Source of the DNA: an uncultured Metabacillus sp.
GTDB lineage: Bacteria; Bacillota; Bacilli; Bacillales; Bacillaceae
Direction of reading: 5' to 3'
Length of the DNA: 64,000 nt
NCBI RefSeq assembly: GCF_947503125.1
Contig: NZ_CANNCR010000020.1
Location: 1-64,000, forward strand
A program made the translations under genes and the position numbers. Below, in pieces: positions 17,052 to 26,862 of the stretch. Below the pieces are notes generated by a model that saw nothing but the letters and a program-made list of their open reading frames with translations, was not told where the DNA came from and searched no databases. Position 1 is the first letter of the stretch, and every line of letters begins with the position of its first letter.

Positions 17052-18299
17052 ATGAGAAAATCAATTCGATTTATCCATGCCGCAGATTTGCATATTGATA
17101 GTCCGTTTGTAGGCTTAAAGCATTTGCCTTCACAGTTATTTGAGAAAATGAAGGAAAGCACGTTCCTAGCTTTTTCGAAGTTAATTTCAATCGCGATTAA
17201 AGAACAGGTTGATTTCGTCCTTCTATCAGGGGATTTATATGATGCTGAGGAGAGAAGTCTAAAGGCACAGCTAAGGTTAAAAAAGGAATTTGAACGACTG
17301 GCTCAAGCTGGCATAAAAGTATATGTTATTCATGGCAATCATGATCATTTAGGAGGAAAATGGCTGGATCTTGACTGGCCCGGCAATGTTCATGTCTTCT
17401 CAAGCAAGCAGGTTGAATTGGAGATCTTTTCAAAAGGCGGAACCCCCCATGCCTATATATATGGATATAGCTATCCTTCCCGTTCGGTTATCGAAAATAT
17501 GACAACTCACTATCAGAAAAAGGACAATCATTCTGTTTTTCACATTGGAATGCTCCATGGTTCAATAGAGGGAAATAAAGAGCATGATGTGTATTGTCCG
17601 TTTAAAATCAGTGATTTAGTCAGCAAGGACTTTGATTATTGGGCATTGGGACATATTCATAAACGTCAGATTCTTCATGAACGAAATCCAATTATCGCGT
17701 ATCCGGGAAATATTCAAGGAAGGCATCGTAAGGAAGCAGGTGAAAAAGGGTTTTATTTAGTTGCTATGCATGAAGACAGGGCGAGTATGGAGTTCATTTC
17801 CACAGAGGAAGTGATTTGGGAAGATGTTGAACTCTCAATTAGCAGCCTTACTAGTTTTTCAGAATTAATAAGTGAGTGTCAAAGTGCAATTGAACAGTTT
17901 CGTAAGAATCAACGCTCTGTTTGTTTAACGATAACATTAACAGGTGCTGGTGATTTATCCCGCTCTCTGCAATCCAAGGAAACGATACAAGATTTAATCG
18001 ATGCGCTTAATGAGGAAGAAGCCGAATATGACCCGTTTGTCTGGGTGGTCAAAATTGTTAATCAAGCGACCGATTCTATTGAAAAAAATCCAAAGCTTTC
18101 TTCCTTTTTCAATGATTTGCATACGACAGTTGAAAACTATCAGTCTTTTGAAGAGGTCATTCAGCCGCTCGCTCAGCATCCACTCTACCGAAAATACATT
18201 GCTGCGTTTACGTTGGAGGAACAAAAGCAGCTATTAGCAGAGGCAGAACAGCTTATACATAAAGAATTAGTAGAGCAAAGTGAGGTGAAGAAGTCTTGA
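17052..18299 (+). CDS. yhaO: SbcD-like metallophosphoesterase YhaO
   Basis: Calcineurin-like phosphoesterase of 415 aa. It carries the Mre11/SbcD metal motifs in order: DLH (12-14), SGDLYD, GNHDH and GHIHKR, plus a C-terminal capping region. It is the nuclease half of an SbcCD-like pair with YhaN, whose TTG start overlaps its stop. It probably acts on DNA ends or structures in repair. Genetic order and length match B. subtilis yhaO. Confidence 0.86.
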   Translation: MRKSIRFIHAADLHIDSPFVGLKHLPSQLFEKMKESTFLAFSKLISIAIKEQVDFVLLSGDLYDAEERSLKAQLRLKKEFERLAQAGIKVYVIHGNHDHLGGKWLDLDWPGNVHVFSSKQVELEIFSKGGTPHAYIYGYSYPSRSVIENMTTHYQKKDNHSVFHIGMLHGSIEGNKEHDVYCPFKISDLVSKDFDYWALGHIHKRQILHERNPIIAYPGNIQGRHRKEAGEKGFYLVAMHEDRASMEFISTEEVIWEDVELSISSLTSFSELISECQSAIEQFRKNQRSVCLTITLTGAGDLSRSLQSKETIQDLIDALNEEEAEYDPFVWVVKIVNQATDSIEKNPKLSSFFNDLHTTVENYQSFEEVIQPLAQHPLYRKYIAAFTLEEQKQLLAEAEQLIHKELVEQSEVKKS

Positions 18300-21280
18300 A
18301 AATTGAAGAACTAATGATATATGGCTATGGAAAGTTTGAGAATCAACGTATTACATTAGAAGATCCAGAGCTCCAGGTCATTTACGGTGAAAACGAAGCC
18401 GGAAAATCGACAATTATGTCCTTTATTCATAGCATTCTATTTGGATTTCCTACAAAGCTGCAAACCGAAAATCGTTATGAACCCAAAAATGGCTCTGCAT
18501 ATGGTGGTTACTTGATTGTACGTACGATAGATAATATTCGTCTAAAAATAGAAAGACGCCCTGGAAAAGCTGGTGGAGAACTAAAGATTGAATCAGAACA
18601 GGGTGATATGGTTAAAGAAGAGCATTTACAAACATTGCTGGGAGGGATCGACAGAGAAACGTATAAGTCGATTTTCTCTTTTGATATACACGGGCTTCAA
18701 CAGGTCCAAAAACTAAATTCAGATCAAATTGGAAAGTTTTTGTTTTTATCAAGCATTTATGGAGCAGATGCCTTATTTGCAGTTGAACATTCCCTTATCA
18801 AGCAACAAGACTCGCTCTATAAGCCTAGCGGAAAAAGGCCCGTACTGAATGAGGCCCTTTCGAAGCTAAAAGAGAGCAATAGTCAATTGCTTGAAGCAAA
18901 ACGAAAAAACAACGGGTACCAATATTTGGTAGGTGAAAGAGAATCTTTGGAAGAACAGCTCCATTCGTTAGATGAGGAAAAAAAGCAGTATGTAACAAAG
19001 CAAAGGGAGCTTGAAAAGCTGCAATCGGTTCTTCCTATGATCAGGGAAAAAAATTGGTGTTTAGAACAATTAAGACTGCTTCCCGATACGGCGGGCTTTC
19101 CAGAGGATGGGTTGAAAAAACTGGATCATCTGTTATTGACTCTTCAGCCAATGGAAGCACAGCTGCATTCCATGCAAAGTAAAATCCGGCAATACGAAGC
19201 TGAGGAGGAAAAGCTTATTGTCAATGAGACGCTGCTGCAAATGCTTCCAGACATTCACTCTTTGCGTGAACAGCTTCCATTATATAAGGAAAAAAGCAAA
19301 AAAAGACATCAGCAGGAACAAAGTCTTGAGCAGCTGCAAAATGAATTAGCTCTTTATAAACAGAGGTTATATCCTCACCTCCAAGATGAGGATATAGTCA
19401 AGATTCCAGCCACTGTTCCAATAAAGGAGTCAATCAAAAAGGTACTAGCTGATGACCAACACTTAAAACAGCGGAAGGAAATGTTAGACAGCCAATTTGA
19501 GCAAGCTAAAACCTCATTGGAAGAAGCTGAATGGAAGCTTAGTGATCTCGAAAAGGATGTCTTATCAGATGCGGAAAGAATCTCATTGGAAAATGAAATT
19601 GCGAAAAAAGAAGCTTTAAATCCATCCCATTTAAAAGCAGAGCATCAGCAAATTCTCTCACAAATAAAGCAGAGAAAAGGTGAGCATAAGCAAGAGATTA
19701 AACAACGCGGCTTTCTTCTTGGCGGTTTGTCTGTGTTATTATTAATAATTGCCCTTTATTTCAGCACTCAACAAAACTGGCTGGTTGCTAGCATTTTGAT
19801 AGGCGGTATGATTTTAGCCTGTCTGCAAGTAAAGCGTGTTCTGCAAAAAGAGGACCCTCTGATCATTCATTTAAGGGAAAAACAGCAGGCACTTGAAAGA
19901 GAACTATCATCACTTGGGGAAAGAGACGGAGACGTTCAATCATTGTCCAAAATGATGAATTTGCTTGAAAAAGATAATAAACGAAAGCAGGAGATTCATC
20001 ATGAGCAGCTTCTGCATAAACAGCATGAAAAAACCTATGATCGTGTGTTAAAGCTTTATGAGGAATGGGAAAAAGACCAATTTCAATGTTCAGAGCGGAT
20101 TGCTCAATTAGCGAAACAGCTAAAACTAGAGAAAAATACCTCAGCAGAAGCTTTGTTAGAAGCATTTGACCTTTTGCAGCATCTTCAACAGCTGCTGCTA
20201 AAAAAACAGCAGCTTCTCTCAGGGCTAAAAGAAATAAAGGAAGAGCTGGTGCAATATGAACAAGCAGTTGCTGAAGCAAAGGAAGCTTGTGGCATTACAC
20301 AAACTGAGATTGAAGAAGCGGTATATGAGTTAATGAATCTTTCCAGTATCGAAGCTGATAAGAATAAGAAGCGAATGAAAGTATTGGAACGTAAAGCAGA
20401 AACGATAGAAGCAATGAACACACTAACAGAAAAGATTAGCTTTTTGAAACAGGAAAAGGGGACGTTATTAAAGAAAGTGGGCGTTGAGGATGAGGAAGAA
20501 TTCCGTAAGCTTGCCAAAAGCCACCTTGAAAGGGAAGAATTAAATAAACAGTTATTGTGGATTGAAAAGCAGCTGACTACAGAAAAGCTGCTTGATCTAG
20601 AGACGATTCATGTTGCCGAATGTGATGGGATTGATGAAACATTACTTGAACTCGAAAAAGCGATAGAGGCTGTTGAAAACAGTGAAAAAGCAGCACAGCA
20701 AAAATACTCCAGTGTCATTATTAAGCTTAAGGACATGGAACAAAGCGGTATGTATTCACATCTCCGCCATGCATTTGAAAATGAAAAGGCTGTGGTGAGG
20801 GAGTATGCTGAGCAGTGGGTCATTCGGGCGCTAGCAAAGGATTTATTAAACCAAACAGTAGAACGACATCGGAAAACGAAGCTTCCCGCATTAATCACCT
20901 ATATTGAACTGTATTTTAAAAAGCTCACATCTAATAAATATCGGCATGTGTTTTTACCTGAAAATAAGCAATCGTTTATTGTTGAACGCAAAGATGGGAT
21001 TAGCTTTTATGCGGAAGAACTTAGCCAAGCAACTGCCGAACAATTGTATCTGTCGATTCGTTTAGCTTTGATTAAATCCATCAATGAACAGATTCGACTA
21101 CCGATTATGATTGATGACAGTTTTGTTCATTTTGATCATCAGCGAACGGCTAATAGCGTGAAGCTTTTACAGGAGCTTAAGCAGGAAAACCAGGTCATTT
21201 ACTTTACATGTCATCAGCATATGGCAAAATCAGCTTTGTTTCATCATGTTATCAATCTATCAGAGATAAATGCAGGATAA
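18296..21280 (+). CDS. yhaN: SbcC/Rad50-like ATPase YhaN with central membrane hairpin
   Basis: Protein of 994 aa. The N-terminal AAA region has Walker A GENEAGKST (about 31-39). Long coiled coils (about 190-460 and 520-820) are split by two adjacent hydrophobic helices at about 472-508. The C-terminal ATPase half has signature-like ELSQATAEQLYLS and Walker B MIDDSFVHFD. The start is TTG at 18296, overlapping the yhaO stop by 4 bp, with AGGTGA upstream. The architecture is SMC-like but with a transmembrane hairpin where Rad50 has its zinc hook, so the complex is probably membrane-tethered. Confidence 0.86.
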   Translation: MKIEELMIYGYGKFENQRITLEDPELQVIYGENEAGKSTIMSFIHSILFGFPTKLQTENRYEPKNGSAYGGYLIVRTIDNIRLKIERRPGKAGGELKIESEQGDMVKEEHLQTLLGGIDRETYKSIFSFDIHGLQQVQKLNSDQIGKFLFLSSIYGADALFAVEHSLIKQQDSLYKPSGKRPVLNEALSKLKESNSQLLEAKRKNNGYQYLVGERESLEEQLHSLDEEKKQYVTKQRELEKLQSVLPMIREKNWCLEQLRLLPDTAGFPEDGLKKLDHLLLTLQPMEAQLHSMQSKIRQYEAEEEKLIVNETLLQMLPDIHSLREQLPLYKEKSKKRHQQEQSLEQLQNELALYKQRLYPHLQDEDIVKIPATVPIKESIKKVLADDQHLKQRKEMLDSQFEQAKTSLEEAEWKLSDLEKDVLSDAERISLENEIAKKEALNPSHLKAEHQQILSQIKQRKGEHKQEIKQRGFLLGGLSVLLLIIALYFSTQQNWLVASILIGGMILACLQVKRVLQKEDPLIIHLREKQQALERELSSLGERDGDVQSLSKMMNLLEKDNKRKQEIHHEQLLHKQHEKTYDRVLKLYEEWEKDQFQCSERIAQLAKQLKLEKNTSAEALLEAFDLLQHLQQLLLKKQQLLSGLKEIKEELVQYEQAVAEAKEACGITQTEIEEAVYELMNLSSIEADKNKKRMKVLERKAETIEAMNTLTEKISFLKQEKGTLLKKVGVEDEEEFRKLAKSHLEREELNKQLLWIEKQLTTEKLLDLETIHVAECDGIDETLLELEKAIEAVENSEKAAQQKYSSVIIKLKDMEQSGMYSHLRHAFENEKAVVREYAEQWVIRALAKDLLNQTVERHRKTKLPALITYIELYFKKLTSNKYRHVFLPENKQSFIVERKDGISFYAEELSQATAEQLYLSIRLALIKSINEQIRLPIMIDDSFVHFDHQRTANSVKLLQELKQENQVIYFTCHQHMAKSALFHHVINLSEINAG

Positions 21281-21460
21281 GGTAAGATTTATGTGTGATA
21301 AAGCCGTAGAATCGATTCCTATGCTATACTAAACCATACATAAATGATTTAAGATAAAAAGATATGCATTTTGGAAAAGGTAATTTGCTAACAATGGCAA
21401 AATGGCATTGATAAAATATACCTTAAACAGAAACTTTAAAAACTGAGAGGAGCTTTGATT

Positions 21461-22405
21461 ATGGGGAAAGGAATACTCTATTATGATGTTGGGGAGCAAG
21501 TGGATGTACATCTGCTTATCAAGTCTTCAACAAAGGGGATTGCCAGCAATGGAAAGGCATTCTTAACACTTATTTTACAGGATACTTCAGGTGAAATAGA
21601 AGCAAAGCTTTGGGATGCTACTCCGGAAGATGAGGCTACCTATGCTCCCCAAAGCATTGTAAAAATCTATGGAGATATCCACCATTATCGCGGCCGAAAT
21701 CAATTGAAAATTCGTAACATACGTCCAAAGAATGAGGATGAGACTGTTGATATCTCGGACTTTTTAGAAACGGCTCCAGTTCCAAAGGACGTGATGAACG
21801 ATAAAATTACACAATATATTTTTGAAATGAAAAACCCTAAAATTCAACGGATAACAAGATATCTCTTAAAAAAGCATGGAGCAGCCTTTATGGAATATCC
21901 AGCTGCAACAAAAAATCATCATGAATTTGTCTCAGGCTTAGCATACCATGTTGTCTCAATGCTTGATTTAGCCAAATCAATTGCCACTTTATACCCAAGT
22001 CTTGATACCGACTTGCTTTATTCAGGTGTCATCCTACATGACTTAGGGAAGGTAATTGAACTTTCAGGACCAATCAGCACAACGTATACGGTCGAAGGAA
22101 ACCTATTAGGTCATATATCGATTATGGTAAATGAAATTGCCAAAGCTGCTGAGCATTTGCAAATTGAAGGAGAAGAAGTGGTTGTTCTTCAGCATCTAGT
22201 TTTAAGTCATCATGGCAAGGCAGAATGGGGAAGTCCAAAACCGCCAATGATTAAAGAGGCAGAAATTCTTCATTATATTGATAACCTTGATGCGAAAATG
22301 AACATGCTCGATCGTGCTCTTGAACGAGTGAAGCCAGGCGAATATACAGAGAGAGTCTTTGCCTTAGATAACCGCTCTTTTTACAAACCAACCTTTCATA
22401 AATAA
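21461..22405 (+). CDS. yhaM: 3'-5' exoribonuclease YhaM
   Basis: 314 aa, the same length as B. subtilis YhaM. An N-terminal OB-fold domain (about 10-95) is followed by an HD domain with [21 protein letters not shown] and [10 protein letters not shown] metal-binding segments. The ATG at 21461 lies eight bases after GAGAGGAG; an in-frame TTG at 21455 is too close to that site. The enzyme degrades RNA, and in vitro single-stranded DNA, from the 3' end with Mn2+ or Co2+ in the known family. Confidence 0.9.
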   Translation: MGKGILYYDVGEQVDVHLLIKSSTKGIASNGKAFLTLILQDTSGEIEAKLWDATPEDEATYAPQSIVKIYGDIHHYRGRNQLKIRNIRPKNEDETVDISDFLETAPVPKDVMNDKITQYIFEMKNPKIQRITRYLLKKHGAAFMEYPAATKNHHEFVSGLAYHVVSMLDLAKSIATLYPSLDTDLLYSGVILHDLGKVIELSGPISTTYTVEGNLLGHISIMVNEIAKAAEHLQIEGEEVVVLQHLVLSHHGKAEWGSPKPPMIKEAEILHYIDNLDAKMNMLDRALERVKPGEYTERVFALDNRSFYKPTFHK

Positions 22406-22508
22406 ATGATCGATCCATCTATAGTAGGAATAACATTTGCTTTCCTTGCATAGTTTTTAGTAAAAGGGCTTGTCATATCATACACAAGTTATAAAAGGGG
22501 GAGCATAC

Positions 22509-22724
22509 ATGCTTTTATTACCGTGGTGGATATATGTATGTATTATCGGGATCCTTGTTAGTGGTTACATGGCGTTTAAAACCGCTCGGGAGGATAAACA
22601 GATTGATGATGAGTTTATCGAGAAGGAAGGACAAGTATTTATTGATCGAATCGAACAAGAGCGCCAAAAGAAGCGGGAATTATTGGAACAACAACAGGTT
22701 CCAAATGACCAATCTGCGAGTTAA
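22509..22724 (+). CDS. yhaL: Sporulation protein YhaL
   Basis: 71-aa protein with one N-terminal transmembrane helix (LPWWIYVCIIGILVSGYMAF) and a highly charged cytoplasmic tail rich in Glu, Gln and Arg. The ATG at 22509 follows AAGGGGGAG. Between yhaM and prsA as in B. subtilis, where yhaL is linked to sporulation. Its molecular role is unknown. Confidence 0.82.
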   Translation: MLLLPWWIYVCIIGILVSGYMAFKTAREDKQIDDEFIEKEGQVFIDRIEQERQKKRELLEQQQVPNDQSAS

Positions 22725-22737
22725 AAACTTTAATGCA

Positions 22738-22768
22738 AAAAAGAGGCTGGATTTCAGCCTCTTTTCTC
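22738..22768. terminator. Bidirectional terminator between yhaL and prsA
   Basis: AAGAGGCTG (22741-22749) pairs with CAGCCTCTT (22755-22763), with an A-run before and T-rich sequence after. It serves both convergent genes. Confidence 0.82.
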
Positions 22769-22802
22769 TTTGTTACAACACCATGCTTTCGGTGGGTGTT
22801 TA

Positions 22803-23696
22803 TTATTTTTCTTCTGAGTCAGCTTTTGTTTCTGTTTTTGTATCTGTTTCAGCTTCAGCTTTAGGTTCCTTAAATAAATCCTTAAAGTCGTCATCCTTTA
22901 CTTCAACATTTGCATCCTTTATCGCTTTATCTAACGCAGACTGGACTGTGTCAGGCTGCTGGAGTTTTTGGTTACGTACATCCTCTGTTAAGGATTCCTT
23001 CATTTCATCAAATGGTTTTACTGTTTGGGTAACTTTAATAATATGATAACCGTAATCTGTTTTAATTGGTTCACTCACTTGGCCTTCTTTTAATTTAAAG
23101 GCTGCGTCTTCAAATTCTTTCACCATTTGACCTTTCCCGAACCAGCCTAAATCTCCGCCATTTTGCGCTGATCCTGGATCTGTTGAGTATTCTTTTGCTA
23201 GGTCTTCAAATTTTTCGCCTTTAGCAAGCTTATCTTTTACTTCTTTCGCCTTCGCTTCATCTTCTACCAAGATGTGGCTTGCTTTCACTTTACCTTCAAG
23301 CGTATCGTAGTATTCCTTTAAATCCTCATCTGTCACTTTTACTTCAGCTTCGGCTGCTTTCTTTCTAAGCAAGTCGACTTTAAGAATTTGTTTAACAACA
23401 TCTTCTCCTTGCATTTCAACCATGCTTGTAAATTGAGCGCCTAATTGTGTTTTATATTTATCGAACTCTGCCTGAACTTCCTTATCGGAAACTTCATATT
23501 TTTCGCTTAACACCTTTTCGTGAACAAGCTCTGTTAGAACATCTTCACCAAATCGTTCCTTCATCGCTCCGTAAAATTCTTCTTTTGTAATATTACCTGC
23601 TTTCGTCTCTACAACAGCCTCTGAATCTCCGTTATTGCAAGCGCTTAAAGCAAAGAGGCTTGTCGCTGCTGCTAGTGCAATTGCTACCTTTTTCAT
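22803..23696 (-). CDS. prsA: Foldase lipoprotein PrsA
   Basis: 297-aa lipoprotein. The signal peptide ends in the lipobox LSAC, so the mature protein starts at lipid-modified Cys20. A SurA-like N-terminal chaperone region precedes a parvulin PPIase domain (about 134-225: [27 protein letters not shown]), and the tail is acidic and Lys-rich. It folds exported proteins, including penicillin-binding proteins and secreted enzymes, on the outer face of the membrane. Convergent with yhaL. Confidence 0.92.
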   Translation of the reverse strand: MKKVAIALAAATSLFALSACNNGDSEAVVETKAGNITKEEFYGAMKERFGEDVLTELVHEKVLSEKYEVSDKEVQAEFDKYKTQLGAQFTSMVEMQGEDVVKQILKVDLLRKKAAEAEVKVTDEDLKEYYDTLEGKVKASHILVEDEAKAKEVKDKLAKGEKFEDLAKEYSTDPGSAQNGGDLGWFGKGQMVKEFEDAAFKLKEGQVSEPIKTDYGYHIIKVTQTVKPFDEMKESLTEDVRNQKLQQPDTVQSALDKAIKDANVEVKDDDFKDLFKEPKAEAETDTKTETKADSEEK

Positions 23697-24000
23697 CCTT
23701 TAATACAACTCCTAGTTATGATATTTAGAAAGTATTACATTGGTAAAACGCCAAGTCTAAATGGCGAAAGACGCTGTTATTCTTATACTGCCCCAGAAAT
23801 GGAAACGTTACATTCCAAGATAGTACAAGAAATACTATACCATAATGTGACAAAATCAAAAAGTTTTTTCAAGGTTATTCAACATTTTTAGACGTTTCTT
23901 TTTAGGGAATAAGATGAATTTTTTAAAAACTGGGCAAACGTCCAAACATAAAGGACCATTTATCATAGGATATTTTGAAAAGATAAAGGAGGTAATTGAT
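23697..24000. other. Intergenic region between prsA and the YjcZ-type genes
   Basis: 304 bp, very AT-rich. It must hold the divergent promoters of prsA and of the sporulation peptide at 24001, but no promoter box is clear enough to annotate. A strong ribosome binding site (AAAGGAGG, 23985-23992) precedes the ATG at 24001. No other gene is seen. Confidence 0.5.
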
Positions 24001-24087
24001 ATGAGTAAAGGATATAATAACAACTTTGCATTGATTGTCGTATTGTTTATTTTGCTAATCATTATTGGGGCTTCTTATCTTTATTAA
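24001..24087 (+). CDS. YjcZ-family small sporulation protein
   Basis: 28-residue hydrophobic peptide (MSKGYNNNFALIVVLFILL then a short IIIGASYLY tail). The YjcZ/YkzE-type family has a Gly/Asn-rich head and a single membrane helix ending in an aromatic tail. It has a strong AAAGGAGG ribosome binding site. A near-copy follows at 24195. Such peptides are made in sporulating cells of many bacilli; their role is unclear. Confidence 0.8.
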   Translation: MSKGYNNNFALIVVLFILLIIIGASYLY

Positions 24088-24194
24088 AAGAGGACCGGAA
24101 ACCGGATAATTTTTTTATAAATGCGGCAGATGCCTATTCGGTCATAGGCTTTTCAGCATAGGATACCGTAACTATATTGAAAGGGGGTGTCATA

Positions 24195-24278
24195 ATGAGC
24201 GGAGGATACGCAAGCGGATTCGCTTTGATCGTTGTATTGTTCATTTTGTTAATCATTGTTGGTGCAGCATGGTTATAA
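24195..24278 (+). CDS. YjcZ-family small sporulation protein, second copy
   Basis: 27-residue peptide (MSGGYASGFALIVVLFILL, then IIVGAAWL). It shares the FALIVVLFILLII core exactly with the peptide at 24001, so the pair is a tandem duplication with diverged ends. The ribosome binding site AAAGGGGGTG lies upstream. A terminator follows at 24291. Confidence 0.8.
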   Translation: MSGGYASGFALIVVLFILLIIVGAAWL

Positions 24279-24290
24279 GATGAGAAAATG

Positions 24291-24325
24291 GGGCTGTCTC
24301 AAACAAAAGAGGCAGCCTCTTTGTT
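24291..24325 (+). terminator. Terminator after YjcZ-type genes
   Basis: GGCTGTCTC (24292-24300) pairs with GAGGCAGCC (24309-24317), followed by TCTTTGTTT. Confidence 0.65.
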
Positions 24326-24409
24326 TAATGTTAAAGACCAATTGATACAGCCCATCATTAATTATGAATTGAATTGCCATTTTAACTCATCTGTCCAGGT
24401 TATTAATTC

Positions 24410-24589
24410 CTAAGTAAACAAGATTTCTATGTATGAAGAAATTAACAAAATCGTAATAAGAACATTTATTGTTCTAAATACCTTTGTTTGGCGGTCTTCA
24501 GGAATCTCACGTACTAAGCATAAAGCATTTGTAAGCTTGTTTATATAAAACAAGATAAAGACTGCAAACAAAATGAAGAAAATTAACAT
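24410..24589 (-). CDS. Small membrane protein, unknown function
   Basis: 59-aa protein with two hydrophobic helices (about 2-18 and 38-56) joined by a charged loop (CLVREIPEDRQTKVFRT). The ATG at 24589 is preceded by AAGGGGGAT, eight bases upstream; a longer in-frame start would lie within that site. I do not recognise a family. Confidence 0.6.
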   Translation of the reverse strand: MLIFFILFAVFILFYINKLTNALCLVREIPEDRQTKVFRTINVLITILLISSYIEILFT

Positions 24590-24940
24590 TTGAGATCCCC
24601 CTTCCCTCACTATACATATTAGATTACCAAACTATTTATGAAAAAGATAGCTTTGAATCTTAGGAAAATGATGAAAATGTAAAAAAGTGACAAAAGCATC
24701 TGGTCGTTATGATCATTTTGAAACTTAAGCTAGTAGATTTAGTACTTATCGTACTTAAACCGCTACGTCCTGGATGGGAAATCAAGATCCTATTAATCAA
24801 ATAACATCATTTACCTTTCATTCTAACAGTATACGAAAAAAGTAAAAAAATCTGGTCGCGTTTGTCTTTTGTAGCTTTCTAAAAAACAGGAAATACTATA
24901 CAATAAAGGTCAAGAATGGTGATTAGAAAGAAGGTACGGC
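24590..24940. other. Intergenic region upstream of yhaI
   Basis: 351 bp between divergent genes. It contains a short direct repeat (GTACTTA at 24738-24744 and again about ten bases later) and AT-rich stretches, but no reading frame with a ribosome binding site and no convincing hairpin. Confidence 0.4.
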
Positions 24941-25270
24941 ATGGATTCATTAGAAAAACGTTTGGAGACGTTGGAATATTATCAAACGTTGTTGCTGCAA
25001 ATGATTGAGCCCAATCGATTTCCTTTCTATCGTTTGGTTATGGAAAAAGGATTGACGAGGGATGAAATAGAAGAACTATATAAAATATGCGATGAACTCG
25101 CTTTTCTTCATGAGGAACAAAAAGCGCAAGGATTAGTGATCTTTACAGATCTCCTTACGCAGTTTGCAGGTCAGCTAAATGAAAAGCTTGAAATCGGTGA
25201 AACCATTCAAGCTATGGCAAAACAGGGCTTGTATCGCTCTTTAATGAAAGAATTTCTTGCCCTAATGTGA
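24941..25270 (+). CDS. yhaI: YhaI family protein (DUF1878)
   Basis: 109-aa, mainly helical soluble protein with a heptad-like N terminus (SLEKRLETLEYYQTLLLQMI). Sequence and place, convergent with scoC, match B. subtilis yhaI. No catalytic motif is visible and the function is unknown. Confidence 0.75.
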   Translation: MDSLEKRLETLEYYQTLLLQMIEPNRFPFYRLVMEKGLTRDEIEELYKICDELAFLHEEQKAQGLVIFTDLLTQFAGQLNEKLEIGETIQAMAKQGLYRSLMKEFLALM

Positions 25271-25288
25271 AGATTGCATGGAGTAACG

Positions 25289-25879
25289 TCAGCTCGAGGA
25301 TAATAATTGCTCAGTCTTACGTTCTTTTTTTGTAAGGGTACCATTTTCCTCATAAAATGAATTCTCAATATTATTAAAGGAGCGTTCAAAAATCTCCATA
25401 AAATCATCTCCATAAATATTGCGGATGATGCACATCATTTCAATCATTTCAGGAAACTTCCCATACAGATTTTGGAGGGGGAGAGCCCCTTTAAAAACAG
25501 AGTTCCTATCTGGGCTAAAATCCTCTAAAAGCTGTGCAAGAACTTCCTCACCTTGTTTAGTAAGCTTAATATACGTATTTCGCTTATCATTAACTTTTTT
25601 GGAAAACTCTAAATAGCCTCTTTCCTCAAGCTTTTTTGAAAAATTAAATGCAGTAGACACATGCATTACTCCGAATTTAGCAATCTCTGAAATGGAAGCC
25701 CCATTTAAATGGTCAGCAATCCAAAGAATATGGTGCTCGTTGATATTCAGATCATAAGGCTTGATCCACTGCTGCCAATCTTTTTCGATTGTTTTCCATA
25801 ATGCTTTACTAAGCTGCGCAACGCGTTGACTAAATAATAAGGCTTCTTTAATTGTATATTCCTTTTCATTATGCTTCAT
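25289..25879 (-). CDS. scoC: MarR-type transition-state regulator ScoC (Hpr)
   Basis: 196-aa winged-helix protein of the MarR family. The recognition region is [20 protein letters not shown] and the wing contains [14 protein letters not shown]; a helical C-terminal extension is typical of Hpr/ScoC. The ATG at 25879 follows GGGGTG by seven bases; a GTG three bases earlier is possible. ScoC represses extracellular protease, peptide-transport and sporulation genes during the growth-to-stationary transition in B. subtilis. Confidence 0.88.
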   Translation of the reverse strand: MKHNEKEYTIKEALLFSQRVAQLSKALWKTIEKDWQQWIKPYDLNINEHHILWIADHLNGASISEIAKFGVMHVSTAFNFSKKLEERGYLEFSKKVNDKRNTYIKLTKQGEEVLAQLLEDFSPDRNSVFKGALPLQNLYGKFPEMIEMMCIIRNIYGDDFMEIFERSFNNIENSFYEENGTLTKKERKTEQLLSSS

Positions 25880-26013
25880 CACCGGTCACCCCTGTTCTTC
25901 CCTAAATGTATTATTCTCTATTATGCCAATAAAATAAAGATTAATAAAGATGTAAATTTACGAAATTTTTAAATATTTTCATAATTCCTTATATATCAAG
26001 ACTTGACGGCATA

Positions 26014-26051
26014 AAAAAGTGTGTTAACAAATTTTGTCTAACACACTTTTT
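26014..26051 (-). terminator. Terminator downstream of yhaH
   Basis: AAAAAGTGTGTTA pairs with TAACACACTTTTT, a 13-bp stem with an 11- to 12-base loop and T/A runs at both ends. It lies between the yhaH end and the scoC start, so it should end yhaH transcripts. Confidence 0.82.
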
Positions 26052-26176
26052 ATTTGAAAACAAAAATATTTAGATGAACAAATGTTAATTTAAGCGAGGG
26101 AAAAACTTTATCAAATGACTAGGGAAAAGCGATTAAAATAAGTCTTTATGCGGATTTTGCAGCAGAGACTCTTATC

Positions 26177-26533
26177 CTATGATTGTAACGTTTGTTCAAG
26201 CTGCTTTATTTTTTGTTCTACTTCTTCAATTTCTTTTTGCAGATCTTTTTTATGTGGTTCGATTTCTTTCTGAAATTGATTAATGGTTCTTTTTAGATCA
26301 GTGGAAACTTCTTTTATGACTTCAGAGCTTTCTTTAGCTGTTATGATCACTTGATTTTTTAAGGCAATGCTTTCGGACTTCAACTGGTTTAGTGTTTCCT
26401 CAAGCTTTTTACGGTTAAGGTTCAGTTGGCTGCGAAGCTCCTTTCCAGACGAAGGAGCCGCAAGTAACGTAGCAATTCCTCCAATAATGCCGCCAACAAC
26501 GAAACCGCATAATAATGATTTGTTATTTGACAT
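26177..26533 (-). CDS. yhaH: YtxH-like membrane-anchored protein YhaH
   Basis: 118-aa protein. The N-terminal glycine-rich membrane segment is LLCGFVVGGIIGGIATLLAA, then an SSGKELR motif, then a long amphipathic coiled coil to the C terminus (NQFQKEIEPHKKDLQKEIEE). This is the YtxH/YhaH architecture of general-stress proteins. The ATG at 26533 follows GGAGTG. Upstream of scoC on the same strand, as in B. subtilis. Confidence 0.8.
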   Translation of the reverse strand: MSNNKSLLCGFVVGGIIGGIATLLAAPSSGKELRSQLNLNRKKLEETLNQLKSESIALKNQVIITAKESSEVIKEVSTDLKRTINQFQKEIEPHKKDLQKEIEEVEQKIKQLEQTLQS

Positions 26534-26689
26534 GTTCAGCACTCCAATCATTATTGGTATATGTAAATTTCTTCATCAGTAAAAAACATCCTTCTTACCA
26601 AAGTACCCAAATCTGTCTTCATTAAACATTATACATAGAATAATCGTATCTGGCATAGTTATTTATATAAGGCTTAAGTGGCTTGGTTG

Positions 26690-26825
26690 TTTAGGCAGGT
26701 TTATCATTGGACATGTTCTAAGGTCGGGAACAACGGGACAGGGGAGACCTAATCAGGCACGTAACGCTGAGAAGGCTCCCAGAACACCCGCTAAAGATGA
26801 ACTCCTGCAGCGGAAATCAACAAAC
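26690..26825. repeat. Dispersed-repeat-like intergenic element
   Basis: A roughly 135-bp block with higher GC than its surroundings. It contains GCTGAGAAGGCTCCCAGAAC and CTCCTGCAGCGGAAATCAAC, wording I recognise from short repeats scattered between genes in Bacillus-group genomes. No open frame or transposase is present. Only this copy occurs in the window, so the repeat status rests on recall. Confidence 0.45.
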
Positions 26826-26862
26826 TAGTTTAAAGAGCAAAAAAATTTAAAGGGGGATGAGT

